From NCBI RefSeq assembly GCF_002019645.1, contig NZ_KV917374.1:3546696-3610695 (forward strand): DNA of 64,000 bases, given 5' to 3'. This stretch comes from Litchfieldia alkalitelluris. GTDB taxonomy: Bacteria; Bacillota; Bacilli; Bacillales; Bacillaceae_L. Below the pieces are notes generated by a model. The model ran no database searches. It was not told the DNA's origin and worked only from the letters and a program-made list of their open reading frames with translations. The position numbers were made by a program, and so were the translations under genes. Below, one piece after another: positions 26,420 to 34,016 of the stretch (position 1 is its first letter; every line of letters starts with the position of its first letter).

Positions 26420-27619
26420 TTATAGGGCTACCTTTATCTCTTTTCTATCAACTAGTTCTACCGCATAATGATAAGCAATGTTTAAAAAGGCTCTACCTGC
26501 GAAAATCATTGCTTCTTCATCGAAATCGAACATTGGATGGTGGTGCGGAGTATCTGCTCCTAACTTAGCATTTTGAGCACCTGTAAAGAAAAATGTTCCT
26601 GGTCGTTTTTCAAGGTAATACGCAAAATCCTCACTTCCCATAATCGGAGTCATTTCAACAACTTGGGGTTCGTTTTTCATTACTTCTTTAAAAATATCTG
26701 TTTCAACTTGATGATTATTAACTGATGGATAACCATTCTTATATGAAATCTCATAACTAGCATGAAATGAATTGCAAACGCCTTTTACAATATTCTTCAA
26801 TTCTGTTTCCATATGTGCTCTAATTTCTTTATCGAAAGTCCTTACAGTACCAGTTAATATAGCTGAATCTGCAATTACATTAGAGGCTTTACCTGCATGA
26901 AATGAGCCCACAGACAAAACAGCAGATTTTTGTGGGTCAATTTGTCTGCTAACTATGTATTGCAATTGATTTACGATTTGGGCACCAATAGCAATTGCGT
27001 CTACAGTTTGATGTGGAGAAGAACCATGCCCTCCCTTTCCTTGTACTTTAATTTCAAAGGCATCTGCTGCACCCATTGTGTATCCTGATCGATACAAGAA
27101 CATTCCTGTAGGAGCAGCTGTTGTCAAATGAGTACCGAATACATAATCAACACCTTCTAAACAACCATCCTCAATCATTGCAATCGCTCCTCCTGGCGCC
27201 AACTCCTCTGCATGTTGATGAATTAACACGATATTCCCTGCTAAACTCTTACGATGATCATTTAGCACCTTAGCAACTGCCAACAGCGTAGCAGTATGTC
27301 CATCATGGCCACATGCATGCATCACACCATCAACCTTTGATTTATAAGAAACCTTTTTTTCATCTTGAATTGGAAGAGCATCAAAATCAGCTCGAAAGGC
27401 AATTGTTTTACCAGGCTTTCCTCCTTTAATTGTCCCAACCACACCTCTTCCACCAACATTTTTTCTTAGCTCAATTCCGAAGCTCTCTAGAATACTTGCA
27501 ATCATTTTTGGAGTTTCCTCTTCCTGAAAAGATAGTTCAGGGAACTGGTGCATGTGTCGTCTCCATTCCACCATTTGGATGTACATTTCATCAAGCTGTT
27601 TTTTCCATTCATTCAGCAT
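26420..27619 (-). CDS. M20 family amidohydrolase (N-acyl amino acid hydrolase type)
   Basis: A 399-residue cytosolic metallohydrolase of the M20/amidohydrolase group (hippurate or IAA-amino acid hydrolase-like). The N-terminal PELSFQEEET, the metal-binding GVMHACGHDGHTA, the catalytic glutamate region HQHAEELAPGGA and the lid-domain KGGHGSSPHQTVDA are intact, and the C-terminal MGSEDFAYY is present. It removes acyl groups from N-acylated amino acids or cleaves short peptides. As first gene of the transporter operon it probably acts on what the importer brings in. This is a second member of the family in the window; the other, YkuR at 53143, has a diaminopimelate role. Confidence 0.9.
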   Translation of the reverse strand: MLNEWKKQLDEMYIQMVEWRRHMHQFPELSFQEEETPKMIASILESFGIELRKNVGGRGVVGTIKGGKPGKTIAFRADFDALPIQDEKKVSYKSKVDGVMHACGHDGHTATLLAVAKVLNDHRKSLAGNIVLIHQHAEELAPGGAIAMIEDGCLEGVDYVFGTHLTTAAPTGMFLYRSGYTMGAADAFEIKVQGKGGHGSSPHQTVDAIAIGAQIVNQLQYIVSRQIDPQKSAVLSVGSFHAGKASNVIADSAILTGTVRTFDKEIRAHMETELKNIVKGVCNSFHASYEISYKNGYPSVNNHQVETDIFKEVMKNEPQVVEMTPIMGSEDFAYYLEKRPGTFFFTGAQNAKLGADTPHHHPMFDFDEEAMIFAGRAFLNIAYHYAVELVDRKEIKVAL

Positions 27620-27725
27620 TAAAACTCCCCCTTAATAAGCTATTTTTACAAATCAGTTCTTTCACGTTTAAGTCTATCAACCTATAGATATTTGATAATT
27701 AAGATTTTTCAATCTATTTTTAAGA

Positions 27726-27754
27726 ATTATACTCAAACGAATCATGTAAGACAA
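27726..27754 (-). promoter_or_regulatory. Sigma-A-type promoter of the amidohydrolase-transporter operon
   Basis: On the minus strand TTGTCT (27749-27754), a 17-base spacer, and TATAAT (27726-27731). The start would be near 27719, leaving a leader of about 100 bases. Confidence 0.65.
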
Positions 27755-27791
27755 CATAGTTTTTTGTTAATTCAGAATATTCAACATATAA

Positions 27792-27805
27792 ATAAAGCGC
27801 TTTAA
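27792..27805. promoter_or_regulatory. Possible CcpA (cre) site
   Basis: ATAAAGCGCTTTAA has the palindromic AAAGCGCTTT core of cre sites but lacks the outer TG/CA pairs. It is centred about 80 bases upstream of the predicted start, a position used for activation or weak repression. Confidence 0.45.
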
Positions 27806-28281
27806 CATTGATAAATCAAGCATGTAATCCTTTACAGAAAAAATTTTTTTCGATGTTAGATAATCTAACATAAACTTGTGTGAAAAATTGTTATTTGTTT
27901 ACCGCAGCTTAAACCACACCTAATCGGTCCCAAGATGTAACACATCCAGATATTGTTCAAAAAGCAAGCAAATCTTCACTTATCAGGTATTGAGAGGTTA
28001 GATTTATAAATCATGTTTTTACCCTTAACGGAACTAAAGCATAGTATGAAAAATAGGAACGAAATTAATCCGTTTCACATACAATTAAAAGGTATTTTGT
28101 TAATTTATTTTGAAATAAAGGCTCTTTTCTGAATGATTGTTGTTAATTAACATAGTTTAAAGTAAAATATATTGTTTTTTCAGTATTCCGGTTTACTTTT
28201 AAAGAAAGATGCCTCTACTTAATTCACAGTAAATGTAAAGGGATTCAAAACTAATCAACTAAGCTTACAAAAACAGGCCTA
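27806..28281. other. Non-coding region upstream of the operon
   Basis: About 475 AT-rich bases. A short inverted repeat AGATTATCTAACA-type at 27855-27870 is the only structure I noticed. No gene, riboswitch or clear operator is visible. Confidence 0.5.
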
Positions 28282-28322
28282 AATAAAAGAAGCTTATAGA
28301 GATTGGTTATCTCTATAAGCTT
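28282..28322 (-). terminator. Terminator after the 62-residue gene
   Basis: AAGCTTATAGAGAT pairs with ATCTCTATAAGCTT around a 5-base loop, and the minus strand continues CTTTTATTT. Confidence 0.8.
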
Positions 28323-28341
28323 ATTGTTAATTGGTTGAGTT

Positions 28342-28530
28342 TTACGCTTCTAATCGGATCATTTCTAGTCTTAATTTTTCCAACTTCTGTTTACAACTAC
28401 TTTTTTTCTTGTCATCATTCTCCTTCATTGCATCGTAAAGGGTAGCCAATTCATAATCTAACTCTAATCGAAGGACTGCAATTCTTTTTTCTCCGTCAGT
28501 TCTCTTAAACGTGTTCATTACTTGTTTCAA
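28342..28530 (-). CDS. Small helical protein (YkzI position), unknown function
   Basis: A 62-residue charged protein, mostly predicted helix (EKRIAVLRLELDYELATLYDAM, then KQKLEKLRLEMIRLEA), likely a short coiled coil. It sits between yktB and yktC, where B. subtilis has the small gene ykzI; I infer orthology from position and size. The TTG at 28528-28530 is supported by GGGGTG eight bases upstream; the later ATG has no ribosome site. It is monocistronic with a strong terminator. Confidence 0.7.
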   Translation of the reverse strand: MKQVMNTFKRTDGEKRIAVLRLELDYELATLYDAMKENDDKKKSSCKQKLEKLRLEMIRLEA

Positions 28531-28868
28531 TTTCTAAGCACCCCTTTCATTTTTATTACCATCGGCTCATGAATTAATTTAAATTTTCAGTTTTTTATAT
28601 ATATTATGTTATACCTGTCAACTATGCAACAAATATGTGCTCTCACCTAATACTAATTTTTGATGGAAATTTCGATTTTCGGACGAACAATGCTTATTTT
28701 TATTAATTCAATTTCTTTTGTGGTAAAATATGAGGAAAATTGTTTAAAAGATTACTGAGGATTAATCTGGCTCAAAAGACTAGTTTCCTGTCAAGATTCA
28801 GGAAATGAACTTGCACCTAACGGATTTCAATTTAAGCAATAAATTTAGTTATGAAAGGAACAATTGAG
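28531..28868. other. Divergent intergenic region upstream of yktB
   Basis: About 340 AT-rich bases between two divergent genes. It contains an inverted pair CCTGTCAAGATTCAGG near 28790, but no certain promoter or small gene. Confidence 0.5.
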
Positions 28869-29486
28869 ATGAATTTTACTGGCTTTACAAAAAACGATTT
28901 TGACACTTTTACAATAGATGGACTTGAAGAAAGAATGGAGGCAATTAGAGAGCGCATTCAACCTAAATTTCAGGTAATAGGACAAGCTCTATCTGATGAT
29001 TTATCTGCGCAACTGGGTAATGAAATGTTTTTACATATTGCAAAACATGCAAGACGTAGCGTTAACCCACCAAAAGATACGTGGTTAGCAATTGCAGCTA
29101 ATAAAAGAGGGTATAAACAGCATCCTCATTTTCAAATCGGTTTATTTGATGATCACCTATTCATCTGGTTGGCATTTATTTATGAGCTACCTAATAAATC
29201 AGAAATGGCAAAGACTTTTCTAGAAAACTTAGAAGAAATTGAACAAATAGTGCCTAATCATTATGTCATCTCATTGGATCATATGAAAAAGGATTCTTCC
29301 TTGGTAAAGGATATCGATTTAGAAAAAGCATTGGTGCGTTTTCGTGATGTAAAAAAAGCGGAATTCCTCGTAGGCCAACATATTAGTGTAAATGATCCAA
29401 TCTTACAAAACGGCGAGGAATTGGTGAATTTTGCAAGGGATACATTTAAAACACTCATTCCCATTTATAAGTTAGCTTTTAAGTAA
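28869..29486 (+). CDS. yktB: YktB, DUF1054 family protein
   Basis: A 205-residue cytosolic DUF1054 protein (TIDGLEERMEAIRERIQPKF near the start; HVAKHARRSVNPPKDTW-type block; HPHFQIGLFDDHLFIWLA; final FKTLIPIYKLA). Structures exist for this family but no function is established. The ATG at 28869 has AAAGGA about nine bases upstream; an ATG six codons earlier lacks one. It keeps the B. subtilis order next to yktA. A B-type repeat lies downstream, before the terminator shared with yktA. Confidence 0.88.
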   Translation: MNFTGFTKNDFDTFTIDGLEERMEAIRERIQPKFQVIGQALSDDLSAQLGNEMFLHIAKHARRSVNPPKDTWLAIAANKRGYKQHPHFQIGLFDDHLFIWLAFIYELPNKSEMAKTFLENLEEIEQIVPNHYVISLDHMKKDSSLVKDIDLEKALVRFRDVKKAEFLVGQHISVNDPILQNGEELVNFARDTFKTLIPIYKLAFK

Positions 29487-29631
29487 TGTTTTTCGAAAAC
29501 TTATACCATCGGTTAAGTAAATGAATTACAAATGAGTCTGTGCACCGTCCGGGGTATCTCGCAATTGAATCACAGCCAAATGAAATAAAATTCGAACCTT
29601 GGAAAATTGAAAAGTTTTTTCAAACTTAATG

Positions 29632-29762
29632 TGGAATGAGCGGAGAGCCACCTGACTCCTTGGGAGTAGCGGTCTCGTGAGACCCCGCAGGAGCCCAAAA
29701 AGCGACGAGGCGGCTCACGAACCGCCTCGCGGAAAGCAGGTGGATCGCAGCGACTGGAATTC
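29632..29762 (-). repeat. Repeat family B, copy 3 (inverted)
   Basis: The same element as at 20395, read on the opposite strand: it starts TGGAATGAGCGGAGAGCC and ends near GATCGCAGCGACTGGAATTC. GCGGTCTCGTGAGACC is near-perfectly self-complementary, and GAGGCGGCTCACGAACCGCCTC is a second hairpin. Only a partial C-box tail (TTATTTTCAGGTTA) follows. It lies between convergent yktB and yktA. Confidence 0.82.
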
Positions 29763-29803
29763 AGCTAACTAGTTATTTTCAGGTTATTTACAATTGTAAT
29801 CAT

Positions 29804-29838
29804 AACAAGAAGCATCCTTGGTAGGATGCTTCTTGTTA
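29804..29838. terminator. Bidirectional terminator, yktB/yktA
   Basis: A perfect 15-bp stem AACAAGAAGCATCCT with its complement and a TGGT loop, followed by A/T-rich sequence. Confidence 0.85.
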
Positions 29839-29841
29839 TTT

Positions 29842-30108
29842 CTAGCCTTTAACCTTCAGTGCGGTGCTCTCAATCGCTTTTTTAATTAATCTATAAGTTG
29901 AGTATCCACTACTTTCTTCGAATTCATTACAGATCTTTTTTTCTTCTGACTTTGAAGGGACTATTTCCTTAAAACGCTTATATGCTGCTAAAAGAATTTC
30001 CTTTTCAATCCCTTTTTCATACGCTTGCTCTACACATTGAAAAAATCGAATAACATCGACTGTTTCGGAGGTTTCCCAGCTAAAGTCAATTGGGTATTGA
30101 TAATTCAT
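29842..30108 (-). CDS. yktA: YktA, UPF0223 family protein
   Basis: An 88-residue UPF0223 protein with the typical [19 protein letters not shown] start and [13 protein letters not shown] end. These are small all-helical cytosolic proteins of unknown function. GAGGTGG precedes the ATG. It is divergent from speA and convergent with yktB, as expected from synteny. Confidence 0.9.
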   Translation of the reverse strand: MNYQYPIDFSWETSETVDVIRFFQCVEQAYEKGIEKEILLAAYKRFKEIVPSKSEEKKICNEFEESSGYSTYRLIKKAIESTALKVKG

Positions 30109-30209
30109 TAAACCACCTCTTTAGTATTTTCATCTTATTTTATCATCTTTCATAAAAAAATGTTTATTCTCACTATAAGTGTGAAAAGTTAATAAAGATA
30201 AGTTTTTCT

Positions 30210-30237
30210 TTGCAAATGATACAATAAATGCTATAAT
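30210..30237 (+). promoter_or_regulatory. Sigma-A-type promoter of speA
   Basis: TTGCAA (30210-30215), 16-base spacer, TATAAT (30232-30237). Confidence 0.6.
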
Positions 30238-30243
30238 TCTTTT

Positions 30244-30428
30244 GTTTTATGTATAGGCTCTTCCCTTAACTTTAGTAAGGTAAAATCCTTTAAGGATCAC
30301 TATAGGATATCATTTTCAATTACTTGGTAAGCTAAACTAGAAAGGGTTAAAAATAGCCTTTTAAACGTAATAGCCAGTAGATGGTGTACGTTAATAAAAT
30401 AGAAATTTTAAAGAGGTGTGATTATAAA
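30244..30428 (+). other. Long speA leader
   Basis: About 185 untranslated bases between the predicted start site and the speA TTG. Short inverted repeats occur (CCTTA/TAAGG at 30264-30282, ATCCTTTAAGGAT at 30285-30298, AAAGG/CCTTT at 30342-30363). No known riboswitch class is recognisable. Confidence 0.4.
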
Positions 30429-31901
30429 TTGTTGCAATCCGAAACACCATTATTCACTGGATTACTTCAGCACGCAAAAAGAAACCCGATCCAGTTTCAT
30501 ATTCCAGGTCATAAAAAAGGAACTGGGATTGATCCTGAATTTAGAGAGTTTATTGGGGATAACGCTTTATCGATTGACTTAATTAATATTGGACCGTTAG
30601 ACGATTTACATCAGCCTAAAGGTATGATTAAGCAAGCACAGGATTTAGCTGCACAAGCCTTTGGAGCTGATTACACATTTTTTTCTGTTCAAGGCACAAG
30701 TGGAGCGATAATGACAATGGTAATGACCGTTTGTGGCCCTGGAGACAAAATCATTGTTCCAAGAAATGTTCATAAATCCGTTATGTCAGCCATCGTCTTT
30801 TCTGGTGCAATCCCAATTTTTATCCATCCAGATATTGATAAAGATCTAGGGATATCTCATGGAATAACAAATGATTCTGTTGAAAGAGCGCTTGAGCAAC
30901 ATCCTGATGCTAAGGGATTACTAGTGATTAACCCTACTTATTTTGGTATTTCTGCAGATTTAAAAAAAATAGTTGAGATCTCTCATTCATATAATGTCCC
31001 TGTACTTGTTGATGAGGCTCATGGTGTTCACATACACTTTCATAAAGACCTACCTATGTCAGCTATGCAGGCAGGTGCAGATATGGCTGCTACAAGCGTA
31101 CATAAATTAGGTGGATCAATGACTCAAAGCTCTATTTTAAATGTGAAGGAAGGGTTAGTATCCTCTCACAGAGTACAATCAATTTTAAGCATGTTAACAA
31201 CTACATCAACATCTTATCTGCTATTAGCTTCACTGGATGTTGCTAGAAGAAGGCTTGCTACAGAAGGTTATGAACTGATTGAAAAAGCCATTAGATTAGC
31301 TGAATCCGCGCGAGCTCAGATAAATCAAATTGATTCTTTCTATTGTGTTGGAAAAGAGATTCTCGGAACGAAAGCAACCCATGATTACGATCCAACAAAA
31401 TTAATTATTTCAGTTAAAGCGTTAGGCTTAACTGGGTATGATGTTGAAAAGTGGTTAAGAGAAAAGTTTAATATCGAGGTTGAGTTATCCGATTTGTATA
31501 ATATCTTGTGTATTATCACTCCTGGTGATACTGAAAGAGATATTCAATCATTGGTTAAAGCATTAAAAGCACTATCAGATGAGACGCAAGGTTTAGCATC
31601 TGATCGCCCACTACCTGATGTATTATTACCTGATATCCCTGTTCTTGCACTCACTCCTAGAGATGCGTTTTACTCAGAAACCGAAGTAGTATCTTTTGAA
31701 GAGTCTGTCGGACGTATTATTGCAGAATTTGTCATGGTCTATCCACCTGGTATACCTATTTTCATCCCTGGTGAAATTATTTCTCAAGAAAATTTAACTT
31801 ATATCAAGAAAAATATTGAGGTTGGATTACCAGTCCAAGGCCCTGAGGACTATGAACTCAAATCATTAAGAGTCATTAAGGAGCATAAGGCTATCCGATA
31901 A
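30429..31901 (+). CDS. speA: Arginine decarboxylase (Orn/Lys/Arg decarboxylase family)
   Basis: A 490-residue PLP enzyme that converts arginine to agmatine, the first step of the arginine-to-spermidine route in Bacillus. Landmarks: FHIPGHKKGTG, the SVQGTSGAIMTM cofactor-phosphate region, LLVDEAHGVH-type VDEAHGVHIHFH, and the Schiff-base lysine K226 in SVHKLGGS. The C-terminal domain ends in FVMVYPPGIPIFIPGE. Sequence agreement with B. subtilis SpeA is very high, which argues against a lysine or ornithine enzyme. I choose the TTG at 30429 (length 490, as in B. subtilis) with GAGGTG ten bases before; a frame to 30381 exists without a ribosome site. Confidence 0.93.
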   Translation: MLQSETPLFTGLLQHAKRNPIQFHIPGHKKGTGIDPEFREFIGDNALSIDLINIGPLDDLHQPKGMIKQAQDLAAQAFGADYTFFSVQGTSGAIMTMVMTVCGPGDKIIVPRNVHKSVMSAIVFSGAIPIFIHPDIDKDLGISHGITNDSVERALEQHPDAKGLLVINPTYFGISADLKKIVEISHSYNVPVLVDEAHGVHIHFHKDLPMSAMQAGADMAATSVHKLGGSMTQSSILNVKEGLVSSHRVQSILSMLTTTSTSYLLLASLDVARRRLATEGYELIEKAIRLAESARAQINQIDSFYCVGKEILGTKATHDYDPTKLIISVKALGLTGYDVEKWLREKFNIEVELSDLYNILCIITPGDTERDIQSLVKALKALSDETQGLASDRPLPDVLLPDIPVLALTPRDAFYSETEVVSFEESVGRIIAEFVMVYPPGIPIFIPGEIISQENLTYIKKNIEVGLPVQGPEDYELKSLRVIKEHKAIR

Positions 31902-32035
31902 CACGTAGATTTGAGATTAACTTATCATAAAGGCGCTTGATTTATTCTAAAGGGTTCCATTTTGAGGTACAATTCTTAAATTGCGCTGCAATAATTATAG
32001 TCGTTTTGGACTTATTATTGGTATATAAAAAAGTA

Positions 32036-32065
32036 AACTCGTCATATTGGCGAGTTTCTTTATAC
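32036..32065 (+). terminator. Terminator after speA
   Basis: AAACTCGTCA pairs with TGGCGAGTTT (one T-G pair) around a 3-base loop, followed by CTTTAT. Confidence 0.7.
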
Positions 32066-32184
32066 ATTTAACTTATTATTATAAAAACCTAACGGTTATG
32101 CAGTAAAGCTAGGCTTTTGGGGGATTTTTGATGAGGGTTAGATGTCTTATCCTTAATCGAGTATAATCGAGTAAACAAAAGCAA

Positions 32185-32376
32185 AATAAGCGGAAATTTT
32201 CCGGTTAAATGCAAAATAGAGCTAGTTTCAAGGAAAATAAAGGTAGATTTTACGCTTATGCAAAGCAATATCTCTCATTTTTAAATTTTTTAAGCTGATA
32301 GGCGGAATTTCTCCGTGTATGTAAGCTTATTTTTAATAGTAACTACAAATTAAGCTGAATTCTACCGTATATTTCC
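32185..32376. repeat. Cluster of short AT-rich repeats (family D)
   Basis: Four related units resembling AAGCGGAATTTTNCCG lie within 190 bases: 32187-32210, 32241-32260 (inverted), 32300-32322 and 32351-32374. The first contains the palindrome CGGAAATTTTCCG. No coding frame fits. It lies in the 830-base gap between speA and the SR1 locus; the rest of that gap (32066-32184 and 32377-32620) holds nothing else I can support. Confidence 0.5.
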
Positions 32377-32620
32377 CCCAGTAATTTCCCTCCCCTACCA
32401 TTTCCGGACCCTCTTGATTTTAGATGCGGGCATCAGCAGTGTGTTATCGACACAGCACAGCTTATAAAAGGTTAATAAAATTGCTACTCAAAACGGCAAT
32501 GAAAATGAGAGGCTTTTTGGACCTCTTTTTTAAATTGTAATTTACCTATTGTGCATCATATTAAAAATTTCAATTGCTATGTGAAAGGTAATGGTATTTC
32601 GTAGGTACCTGGAAAATAAG

Positions 32621-32655
32621 AAAAAAGACGTATACCCATTCATACGTCTTTTTTA
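32621..32655 (-). terminator. Terminator of the SR1 locus
   Basis: AAAAAAGACGTAT and its complement around an 8-base loop, with T runs on both strands. Confidence 0.85.
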
Positions 32656-32734
32656 TATTTTTTTATAAGAGAGCACCTGAAAACGGCACATTTTAGATTC
32701 ATTCATGTACCTTTTTCTATTTTTTTATTTGAGT

Positions 32735-32854
32735 TTATTGTACCGTTAACTTACGGCATTCACATTCCTGTAAATCAGCATAAAGTGTCGTTACTTTCTC
32801 ATCCTCAAAATGATCAATTGTTTGATTACATGTTTGGCATACGATTGTTACCAT
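32735..32854 (-). CDS. sr1P: SR1P, GapA-binding peptide
   Basis: A 39-residue peptide beginning MVTIVCQTCNQTIDHFED with the shared EDEKVTTLY core of the SR1P family; length and core match B. subtilis SR1P. The known peptide binds the glycolytic dehydrogenase GapA and promotes the GapA-RNase J1 interaction. The first CxxC (residues 6-9) is kept, but the C-terminal cysteine cluster is reduced to CEC (residues 31 and 33). Start: ATG about 10 bases after AAGGGG. RNase J1 itself is encoded at 43596 in this window. Confidence 0.88.
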   Translation of the reverse strand: MVTIVCQTCNQTIDHFEDEKVTTLYADLQECECRKLTVQ

Positions 32855-32933
32855 CTTCAAAAACCCCTTCCCTTTGATTTTTGTCATAAGATATAAACTC
32901 TTTATTCGTTACCTAAACCTTAACAACCAATAA

Positions 32934-32947
32934 TTTAAGCGTTTTAC
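32934..32947 (-). promoter_or_regulatory. Possible cre site in the SR1 start region
   Basis: On the minus strand GTAAAACGCTTAAA matches 11 of 14 cre positions and overlaps the first transcribed bases, a repression position. B. subtilis SR1 is repressed by glucose through CcpN and to a lesser extent CcpA. I could not identify a CcpN site. Confidence 0.4.
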
Positions 32948-32959
32948 ATTTATATTATT

Positions 32960-32988
32960 ATAATAGTATGTCATTAATCGAATGTCAA
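32960..32988 (-). promoter_or_regulatory. Sigma-A promoter of the SR1 locus
   Basis: On the minus strand a perfect TTGACA (32983-32988), a 17-base spacer, and TATTAT (32960-32965). It is the best promoter match in the window. Confidence 0.8.
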
Positions 32989-33069
32989 CACAAAAAAGTA
33001 TATCACATTTTACTTTTTTCAAAAAAATGGTAATGATTTCGGGGTGGTTCATACTCATATAATACAATA

Positions 33070-33103
33070 CAAAAAAAAAAATCAGGTCATAGACCTGATT
33101 TTT
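33070..33103 (-). terminator. Terminator after the DUF3055 gene
   Basis: AAAAATCAGGTC/GACCTGATTTTT with an ATA loop, followed on the minus strand by more than ten T. Confidence 0.88.
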
Positions 33104-33107
33104 AAAT

Positions 33108-33407
33108 TTATTCGTATTGAGTTTCGAATGGCATTGAGGGTAATGCTTCCCTAAAAAATTCTGCGAGGTCTGATGCTTCTTCAAGATTATCAATGCGGAA
33201 TACTTTTTGAAGATATTCAAGGTTTTCAATATCTTTTGGATCTAGTAGTGTAGAACGCCCAGTTTGCATACATACAACTAATGGTTTACCAAAAAACATA
33301 TTAGTATATACAATACCAAAATCATATCTTACATTTGTTGTAGTAAAACCAACAAATCTAACACCTGCTTTTTCCTGTTCATCATATAATTTTTCAAATA
33401 AATTCAT
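33108..33407 (-). CDS. DUF3055-like cytosolic protein
   Basis: A 99-residue protein (MNLFEKLYDEQEKAGVRFVG, then YDFGIVYTNMFFGKPLVVCM, ending in an acidic helix and LPSMPFETQYE). I recognise the pattern as the DUF3055 family of Bacillales, which has no known function. The frame stays open for 27 more codons, but GGAGGAGG just before the ATG at 33405-33407 fixes the start. It is monocistronic with a strong terminator, divergent from the next gene. Confidence 0.75.
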   Translation of the reverse strand: MNLFEKLYDEQEKAGVRFVGFTTTNVRYDFGIVYTNMFFGKPLVVCMQTGRSTLLDPKDIENLEYLQKVFRIDNLEEASDLAEFFREALPSMPFETQYE

Positions 33408-33490
33408 TAAATTCCTCCTCCTTTTTATTAGACAATTCTGAATATTATTATAAATTATTTCAAGATTAATTGCAAGTATTAACATCAATC

Positions 33491-33520
33491 TTGGATTAAT
33501 TTCCTAACAAGTGCTAGAAT
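33491..33520 (+). promoter_or_regulatory. Promoter of the DUF1885 gene
   Basis: TTGGAT (33491-33496), 18-base spacer, TAGAAT (33515-33520), 40 bases before the start codon. Confidence 0.5.
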
Positions 33521-33559
33521 ACAAGTATACACATAAAAGTTATTTAAGGAGTGCTTTCG

Positions 33560-33970
33560 ATGGAAAATGCATATATAAAGTTAGTAGAAGGTTCTGCCAC
33601 ACAAGAGGTTTCACTTGAAGAAGTAAAACAATTATTTACATATTATAAAGAAATAACAAGTAGAACTGGGGATCAATTAAACTGGGACTATGCTGATTCT
33701 GCATTTCCATATCATATCAGCAAAGAAAATGATGATTATTTCGTTCTTGAATCAAAGGATTCTAGATACAACATGATAATTGTAGGTGTAGGACAAGAAT
33801 CAGCGACAGATGAGCAATCACAATTATATATACAAATATCTCTTCCTCAACAATCAACACATGGTGACAAAGGAAAAGCAAATGAATTTTGTAAATTTCT
33901 TGCGAAGAAGCTAGAAGGAGAACTGCATTTATTTAATTCTAGGATTATGTATTATTATAAACGAAAGTAA
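33560..33970 (+). CDS. DUF1885-like protein
   Basis: A 136-residue soluble protein (ENAYIKLVEGSATQEVSLEEV; DYADSAFPYHI; DSRYNMIIVGVGQES; THGDKGKANEFCKFLAKKL; LFNSRIMYYYKRK). The THGDKGKANE block and YYYKRK end are what I recall of the DUF1885 family, known from Geobacillus structures but not functionally assigned. AAGGAG lies eight bases before the ATG at 33560; an in-frame GTG three codons earlier overlaps that site. It stands alone. Confidence 0.72.
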   Translation: MENAYIKLVEGSATQEVSLEEVKQLFTYYKEITSRTGDQLNWDYADSAFPYHISKENDDYFVLESKDSRYNMIIVGVGQESATDEQSQLYIQISLPQQSTHGDKGKANEFCKFLAKKLEGELHLFNSRIMYYYKRK

Positions 33971-34016
33971 CTATTTTTGCGATAAAGTTTTCCTTTGTTC
34001 ATAAATACTACATTTT

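Larger units (their letters stand above)
32622..32953 (-). ncRNA. SR1-type dual-function small RNA
   Basis: A transcription unit of about 330 bases with a strong promoter (32960-32988), an internal SR1P reading frame and a strong terminator (32621-32655), in the speA-pdhD region where B. subtilis carries SR1. B. subtilis SR1 (about 205 nt) base-pairs with ahrC mRNA and also encodes SR1P, which binds GapA and stimulates RNase J1. Identity here rests on the encoded peptide and position; the longer RNA and the ahrC-pairing region have not been verified. Confidence 0.75.

Noticed and set aside
27766-27782. CodY-like box near TTAATTCAGAATATT
   Set aside because: At least five mismatches to the 15-base consensus in AT-rich DNA; not above background.
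32500-32532. Small RNA terminator on the plus strand (AGAGG...CCTCTTTTTT)
   Set aside because: Only a five-pair stem and no promoter or gene upstream that would use it.
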